Of a stretch of DNA of 9,761 nt, positions 5,750 to 9,761 are shown piece after piece (positions within the stretch are counted from its first letter, which is position 1; each line of letters starts with the position of its first letter). The DNA comes from Bacteroidetes bacterium HGW-Bacteroidetes-12. GTDB lineage: Bacteria; Bacteroidota; Bacteroidia; Flavobacteriales_E; Vicingaceae. The DNA lies in NCBI GenBank assembly GCA_002841035.1, contig PHDR01000074.1:1-9761 (forward strand). Direction: 5' to 3'. Position numbers and translations under genes: made by a program. The notes beneath the pieces were generated by a model that was given only the letters and a program-made list of their open reading frames with translations, had not been told where the DNA came from and did no database searches.

Positions 5750-6499
5750 TTCAAGCCCATCGTAAGCCAATTCAATAAAATTTGGCAATTCTTTCATTAC
5801 AACATCATGTTTCCCCATTAAATGACTGATGTGAATTAAATACGCTTTTTTAGGTTTCAACTTTTCGAGTAATTCAATCGCTTCTTCTAAATTATAGTGA
5901 GAAATGTGTTTTTCCTTTCTAAGTGCATCTAAAATAATAATTTCTGCTCCTTTTATTTTTTCTAATTCTTTGTCTTCAATTCTATTTACATCGGTAAGAT
6001 AAACTAATTTTCCAATTCTAAATCCTTTCACAGGCATTTTATAATGCCAAAGATTTATTGGAGTAAATGTAAGGTCTTTTATGGTAAACGCATCATCATC
6101 AAAAGTGCGTAATTTTAATTCTGGAACACCAGGATATTTATATTCTGAAAAAGCATAATGAAACTCACGTATCAATGCCGATTGCACTTGAGAAGTTGCA
6201 TAAATGGGCATTTCCATGTTTTGTTTAAAATTATATGCTCTAACATCATCTAATCCAGCAATGTGATCTTTGTGTTCATGTGTAAAAACAACTGCGTCTA
6301 AGTGCTGAACATTTGTTCTAAGCATTTGTTGTCGAAAGTCTGGTCCTGTATCAATAACAACAGTTGTGTTTTTGTGTTCAATTAGTACAGAGGTTCTTAG
6401 TCTATTATCTTTAGGATTTTCAGACAAACATACCTCGCAATTACAAGCTATAACTGGTATGCCCTGAGAAGTTCCTGTACCTAAAAAAGTAAGTTTCAT
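5738..6499 (-). CDS. PhnP-like MBL-fold metallo-hydrolase
   Basis: 253-residue metallo-beta-lactamase-fold hydrolase, probably a phosphodiesterase. Visible features: the N-terminal strand KLTFLGTGTSQGIP, a cysteine cluster C19-N-C21-x2-C24 that in PhnP binds an additional structural zinc, DTGPDFR (50-56), the metal motif THEHKDH (H74, H76, D78, H79), H152, LTD with D170, SHYNLEE (H201) and HISH near the end (H223, H226). These supply a complete two-metal site. E. coli PhnP acts on cyclic ribose phosphates in phosphonate breakdown, but no phn genes are near, so the substrate here is unknown and I give no symbol. It follows the cysteine desulfurase on the same strand across a 169-base gap filled by an inverted-repeat element. 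Its end overlaps the XRE gene by 12 bases. No TAnnTTTG motif was found before it. Superfamily call is secure. Confidence 0.92.
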   Translation of the reverse strand: MKLTFLGTGTSQGIPVIACNCEVCLSENPKDNRLRTSVLIEHKNTTVVIDTGPDFRQQMLRTNVQHLDAVVFTHEHKDHIAGLDDVRAYNFKQNMEMPIYATSQVQSALIREFHYAFSEYKYPGVPELKLRTFDDDAFTIKDLTFTPINLWHYKMPVKGFRIGKLVYLTDVNRIEDKELEKIKGAEIIILDALRKEKHISHYNLEEAIELLEKLKPKKAYLIHISHLMGKHDVVMKELPNFIELAYDGLELNV

Positions 6500-6519
6500 A
6501 GTGAAGGGGTTTGGTGTTG

Positions 6520-6661
6520 GTAGTTAGGTGTTAGTGTCATTCTGAACGAAATTCCGAAAACTCCCGATAGTTCCGATAGCTATCGGAATCGGGACGGGAT
6601 GAAGTGAAGAATCTCTATAATTACTTTCAACTTTATGAACATTCAACTAACCCCTAACTAC
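6520..6661. repeat. Nested inverted-repeat intergenic element with 18-bp palindrome
   Basis: Outer arms GTAGTTAGGTGTTAGT (6520-6535) and ACTAACCCCTAACTAC (6646-6661) are complementary at 15 of 16 positions. Inside lies the perfect palindrome TTCCGATAGCTATCGGAA (6571-6588), extended by CCCGA (6563-6567) pairing with TCGGG (6589-6593) across a TAG bulge. The flanks GTCATTCTGAACGAA (6536-6550) and AAGTGAAGAATCTC (6602-6615) resemble a dispersed intergenic repeat I recall from many Bacteroidota genomes, split here by the hairpin. It is GC-richer than its surroundings and fills the desulfurase-hydrolase gap, starting 8 bases after the desulfurase stop. It is most likely a non-coding REP/MITE-like element that also ends transcription. 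Confidence 0.7.
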
Positions 6662-6668
6662 TAAATAC

Positions 6669-7802
6669 TTATTTATTAAACAATTCTTTAATTACGTTAA
6701 TTGTATAATCAATTTCTTCTTTTGTATTAAATTTACTGAATGAAAACCGTAAAGATGGTTGGTTCAAATCAACATCTAGATGAGACAATACATGTGAACC
6801 TACAGCACTACCCGATGAGCAAGCACTACCTCCAGATGTAGCTACACCTTCAATATCTAAGTTGTAAATAAGCATTTCATCCATGTCGGAATGAGGAAAA
6901 CGTACATTCAAAACCGTATAAAGGCAATCTCCTAAAGGATCACCATTAAAATTAACTTCGGGCAACGCTTTTTTCAATTCGTCTATCATGTAGTATTTCA
7001 ATCCTTTAACATAATTTTCATGACTTTCCATATCTCTATGGGCTATTTCCATTGCTTTTTCTAGCCCAACTATTCCTGCAATATTTTCAGTTCCCGCTCT
7101 CATATTTCGTTCTTGAGCTCCTCCCGTAATAATTGGTTTTAATTGTAAATTGGAATTAACAAATAAGAAACCCGTTCCTTTTGGTCCATGGAATTTATGA
7201 GCTGAACACGTTAGGAAATCAATGTTTAAAGCCCTCACATCAAACCTATAATGACCAATTGTTTGCACCGTATCTGAATGAAATAATGCTCCATATAATT
7301 TACATAAATCTGCTACTTTTTTAAGCGGTAGTAAATTTCCTATTTCATTATTCGCATGCATTAGCGAAACCAATGTTTTTTTATCTTGGTTATCTTTTAA
7401 AAGTTGTTCTAAATGAGTTAAGTCAACGTATCCTTTCTCATCAATATTCACAAGACTTAAATCAATATTCTCGTTTTTTGATATCAAATTAGAAGTGTCA
7501 ATTACTGCATGATGTTCAATAGCTGATGTAATAATATGCTTGACTTTCAAATCCTGAACAGCACTTCTCAATATCATATTGTCCGCCTCTGTACCTCCTC
7601 CTGTGAAAAAAATTTCAGCAGGAACTGCATTAATGTATGCAGCCACTTTTTTTCTTGCTTTTTCAATAATTGCCCTACTACTTCTTCCAAATGAATGAAC
7701 AGAAGATGGATTACCAAAATTTACTTCCAAGACATGAATCATTGCTGCAATAACCTCTTTGTCCATAGCTGTTGTCGCTGCATTGTCTAAATAAACTTTC
7801 AT
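6669..7802 (-). CDS. Cysteine desulfurase (NifS/IscS type)
   Basis: 377-residue PLP-dependent fold-type I enzyme of the cytosol that takes sulfur from L-cysteine as a protein persulfide for Fe-S clusters, thiolated tRNA and cofactors. Visible residues: start VYLDNAATT (3-11), NFGNPSS (28-34), GGGTEADN (68-75), His98 stacking on PLP, HANNEIG (149-155), D177 and Q180 (HSDTVQ), Lys203 as Schiff-base lysine in SAHKFHGPKGTG, RAGTEN (235-240) and catalytic Cys328 in TSGGSACSSGS. The active-site loop length fits group I (NifS/IscS-like) rather than SufS. It is slightly shorter than E. coli IscS. No iscR, iscU or nifU neighbours, so the specific acceptor is unknown and no symbol is given. The gaps before and after it both hold repeat elements. 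Identification is very secure; subgroup moderately. Confidence 0.95.
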   Translation of the reverse strand: MKVYLDNAATTAMDKEVIAAMIHVLEVNFGNPSSVHSFGRSSRAIIEKARKKVAAYINAVPAEIFFTGGGTEADNMILRSAVQDLKVKHIITSAIEHHAVIDTSNLISKNENIDLSLVNIDEKGYVDLTHLEQLLKDNQDKKTLVSLMHANNEIGNLLPLKKVADLCKLYGALFHSDTVQTIGHYRFDVRALNIDFLTCSAHKFHGPKGTGFLFVNSNLQLKPIITGGAQERNMRAGTENIAGIVGLEKAMEIAHRDMESHENYVKGLKYYMIDELKKALPEVNFNGDPLGDCLYTVLNVRFPHSDMDEMLIYNLDIEGVATSGGSACSSGSAVGSHVLSHLDVDLNQPSLRFSFSKFNTKEEIDYTINVIKELFNK

Positions 7803-8102
7803 TTTTTTATTGTTACTTATTAATCTCTAATTTAGCCCCTTCCGCCAACTGGCGAAGATGAGTTTTCAACACGCAAAGCCAAAGTTAAGGGTTAATCTAA
7901 TTTCCAATCGCTACCGTCATTGCGAGGGAGGCACAGCCTGTCCCGATTTTTCGGAGAAGTAGCATCAACACATTATTAAAACAATAAACAATATGTTGAT
8001 AATCTGTGCTTCGATTAGGCAGATTGCTTCAGCTCCAACGCTCCTTTACATCTCCAAGGCTTCGCAATGACGTAAATCCTCCAACTTCGGTCTTCCAACC
8101 TC
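7803..8102. other. 300-base intergenic region between glmM and desulfurase genes
   Basis: Holds no gene. It contains a short hairpin CGCCA-AC-TGGCG (7843-7854) flanked by CTTC/GAAG bases, then the 158-bp inverted-repeat element at 7915-8072, then a short pyrimidine-rich stretch up to the glmM stop. No exact TAnnTTTG promoter motif for the desulfurase was found on the minus strand. No tRNA or conserved leader structure was recognised. Confidence 0.6.
7915..8072. mobile_element. MITE/REP-like element with 11-bp terminal inverted repeats
   Basis: The ends CGTCATTGCGA (7915-7925) and TCGCAATGACG (8062-8072) are perfect inverted repeats. Within it, GCACAG (7931-7936) pairs with CTGTGC (8004-8009), ATCAACA (7964-7970) pairs with TGTTGAT (7994-8000), and CCGA-TTTT-TCGG (7943-7954) makes a local hairpin. 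A nested folded structure is therefore likely. The CGTCATTGCGAGG end matches a dispersed repeat I recall in many Bacteroidota genomes. It has no reading frame for a transposase, and no target-site duplication is evident. It would need enzymes encoded elsewhere to move. Confidence 0.65.
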
Positions 8103-9497
8103 TTAAACCAACCTAACCATTCCTTCCACATCATTAATAATCTGCTGAGCTAGTTCGTCTGCTTTTGCTTTAGTAGTATTTTCGGCATAAATTCTAATAA
8201 TAGGTTCAGTATTCGATTTTCTTAAATGCACCCAACCATTATCAAAATGAATTTTAACGCCATCTATGGTATTAATTTCTTTATCCGAGTATTTTTTTTG
8301 CAATTGAACCAACAGTTCATCCACATTAATATCGGGAGTTAACTCAATTTTGTTTTTCGACATTACATAATTGGGGTAACTGTTTCTTAATTCCGAACAA
8401 GTTACATTGCTTTTCGCTAAATGCGTTAAAAATAAAGCGATGCCAACCAACGCATCTCTACCGTAATGTAATTCTGGATAAATAATTCCTCCGTTGCCTT
8501 CGCCACCAATAATGGCATTTTCTTTCTTCATCATATCCACCACATTAACCTCTCCTACAGCCGAAGCAAAATATTTTCCTCCTTGTTTTTCGGTAACATC
8601 TCGCAATGCTTTTGTTGAAGATAAATTAGAAACAGTATTTCCTTTTTGGTTTTGCAACACATAATCTGCAACGGCAACCAAGGTATATTCTTCGCCAAAC
8701 ATTTCACCATCTTCTGAAACGATTGCCAATCTGTCCACATCGGGGTCAACTACAAAACCAACATCGGCTTTTTGTTTTTTCATTATTGAGGCAATTTCGG
8801 TAAGGTTTTCTGGCAAAGGTTCTGGATTGTGAGGGAAAATACCGTTTGGTTCGCAGTACAATTCAATTACTTCTTTTACGCCTAACGCTTTTAACAATGG
8901 TGGCAAGAAAATTCCTCCTGTGGAGTTCACACAATCTATTGCTACAGTAAAGTTTTTAGTTTTTATAGCAACCACATCTACCAAAGGTAAATCTAACACT
9001 GCTTGTATATGTTTATCTAAATAAGTATGATCAACGGAATACGACCCTAATTCATCAACATTAGCATATTCAAACTCATTGGCCGCTGCCATTCTCAACA
9101 CTTCTTCTCCATCGGCAGCAGAAATAAACTCTCCTTTTTCGTTGAGTAATTTTAAAGCATTCCATTGTTTAGGATTGTGGCTGGCTGTAAGAATAATTCC
9201 TCCCGAAGCATTTTCCATAGCTACCGCAACTTCTACTGTGGGTGTGGTACTTAAACCCAAATCTATCACATTTATTCCTAAGCCCTGTAATGTTCCTACA
9301 ACTAAATGCTGCACCATTTCTCCCGAAATACGAGCATCTCTACCAATTACTATGCTTACCTTGTTTTTATTTGCTCTTTTTTTTATCCAAGCCCCAAAAG
9401 CGGAAGTAAATTTTACGATGTCTAAAGGTGTTAAACCCTCATCAGGCATACCGCCTATAGTCCCTCTAATTCCCGAAATTGATTTTATTAATGTCAT
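8103..9497 (-). CDS. glmM: Phosphoglucosamine mutase (alpha-D-phosphohexomutase family)
   Basis: 464-residue cytosolic enzyme, expected to convert glucosamine-6-phosphate to glucosamine-1-phosphate on the way to UDP-GlcNAc for peptidoglycan and surface glycans. Four family regions are intact: the phosphoserine loop LTASHNPKQWN with Ser106 (103-113), the Mg loop DPDVDR (251-256; D251, D253, D255), the sugar loop GGEGNGG (331-337) with E333, and the phosphate-binding loop RKSNTEPIIR (426-435). The N-terminus KSISGIRGTIGG (5-16) is the usual start of domain 1. The Mg loop differs from the E. coli GlmM form (DGDGDR), but this version is normal for Bacteroidota proteins annotated as GlmM as far as I recall. 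A phosphomannomutase/phosphoglucomutase role cannot be excluded. The ATG lies 15 bases after an exact -7 motif, and a 14-bp tandem array lies just upstream. Family call is secure. Confidence 0.93.
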   Translation of the reverse strand: MTLIKSISGIRGTIGGMPDEGLTPLDIVKFTSAFGAWIKKRANKNKVSIVIGRDARISGEMVQHLVVGTLQGLGINVIDLGLSTTPTVEVAVAMENASGGIILTASHNPKQWNALKLLNEKGEFISAADGEEVLRMAAANEFEYANVDELGSYSVDHTYLDKHIQAVLDLPLVDVVAIKTKNFTVAIDCVNSTGGIFLPPLLKALGVKEVIELYCEPNGIFPHNPEPLPENLTEIASIMKKQKADVGFVVDPDVDRLAIVSEDGEMFGEEYTLVAVADYVLQNQKGNTVSNLSSTKALRDVTEKQGGKYFASAVGEVNVVDMMKKENAIIGGEGNGGIIYPELHYGRDALVGIALFLTHLAKSNVTCSELRNSYPNYVMSKNKIELTPDINVDELLVQLQKKYSDKEINTIDGVKIHFDNGWVHLRKSNTEPIIRIYAENTTKAKADELAQQIINDVEGMVRLV

Positions 9498-9511
9498 AAA
9501 GAAAATTTTAG

Positions 9512-9519
9512 CAAATTTA
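9512..9519 (-). promoter_or_regulatory. Bacteroidota -7 promoter element for glmM
   Basis: Minus strand TAAATTTG, an exact TAnnTTTG match. The predicted leader is only about 9 bases. The place where a -33 element would sit (about 9538-9548) falls at the start of the 14-bp tandem array and shows no TTG in the adjacent copies. Confidence 0.5.
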
Positions 9520-9532
9520 GAATAAATCTATT

Positions 9533-9761
9533 GAATTACGAATTACGATTTTTGAATTACGATTTTTGAATTACGATTTTTGAATTACGATTTTTGAATT
9601 ACGATTTTTGAATTACAATTTTTGAATTACAATTTTTGAATTACAATTTTTGAATTACAATTTTTGAATTACAATTTTTGAATTACGATTTTTGAATTAC
9701 GATTTTTGAATTACGATTTTTGAATTACAATTTTTGAATTACAATTTTTGAATTACAATTT
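9533..9761. repeat. 14-bp tandem repeat array (runs off the window edge)
   Basis: A 7-base partial copy GAATTAC (9533-9539) is followed by 15 complete 14-base units starting at 9540 and a 12-base partial unit to 9761. The unit is GAATTACGATTTTT or GAATTACAATTTTT, differing only at base 8. In order, copies 1-5 carry G, 6-10 carry A, 11-13 carry G, and 14 to the edge carry A. There are no spacers and no other substitutions. Since 14 is not a multiple of 3, the TGA at each unit junction closes all plus-strand frames, so it is not coding there. It lies upstream of glmM; the true array length is unknown because the window ends inside it. Confidence 0.95.

Noticed and set aside
6500..6668. Small RNA or tRNA gene in the hydrolase-desulfurase gap
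   Set aside because: The structure is fully explained by the nested inverted repeats; no cloverleaf, promoter or T-run supports an RNA gene.
9079..9525. 148-codon open frame on the plus strand
   Set aside because: It lies antisense to the conserved glmM coding region; its composition is explained by glmM codons read backwards, and no family resemblance is seen.
9533..9761. CRISPR array
   Set aside because: The 14-bp units are contiguous, with no spacers and no cas genes nearby.

Overview
This is an AT-rich chromosomal window that reads as Bacteroidota, most likely Flavobacteriales. Three things point there. The first gene belongs to a family I know only from that group. The promoters carry the Bacteroidota -7 motif TAnnTTTG rather than a sigma70 -10 box. 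Starts lack clear Shine-Dalgarno sequences and sit in A-rich leaders. Most of the content is ordinary housekeeping genes; no prophage, transposase gene, CRISPR array, tRNA or rRNA was seen.

Left part (1-2374): the 3' portion of a DUF7935-type protein gene (+) converges on a secreted outer-membrane beta-barrel-like protein gene (-), which follows meaB (-), a GTPase chaperone of B12-dependent acyl-CoA mutases. Next (2375-3452) come a divergent promoter region, a previously untracked 54-residue single-pass membrane protein (+) with a hairpin behind it, and a YigZ/IMPACT-family gene (+) that probably starts at TTG. purB (-, 3468-4823) converges on it.

Centre (4850-5749): a 73-residue acidic hypothetical ORF (-) and an XRE/Cro-type regulator (+) are divergent around a very AT-rich 211-base region with repeated TTACC/GGTAA half-sites. 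This is the only part that looks like a small accessory regulatory module.

Right part (5738-9761): three minus-strand genes in the order glmM (phosphoglucosamine/phosphohexose mutase), a NifS/IscS-type cysteine desulfurase, and a PhnP-like metallo-beta-lactamase-fold hydrolase. Each space upstream of one of these genes carries a different repeat: a 14-bp tandem array next to the glmM promoter (running off the right edge), a 158-bp terminal-inverted-repeat element, and a nested inverted repeat with an 18-bp perfect palindrome.

How the genes work together: purB (purine synthesis), glmM (UDP-GlcNAc supply for the envelope) and the desulfurase (sulfur for Fe-S clusters and thiolated tRNA) are independent core functions. 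No single pathway unites the window. The most useful observations are the shared -7 motif, which corrects several start sites, the three repeat elements, and the regulator/small-ORF pair. No clearly new system can be demonstrated from the sequence alone.
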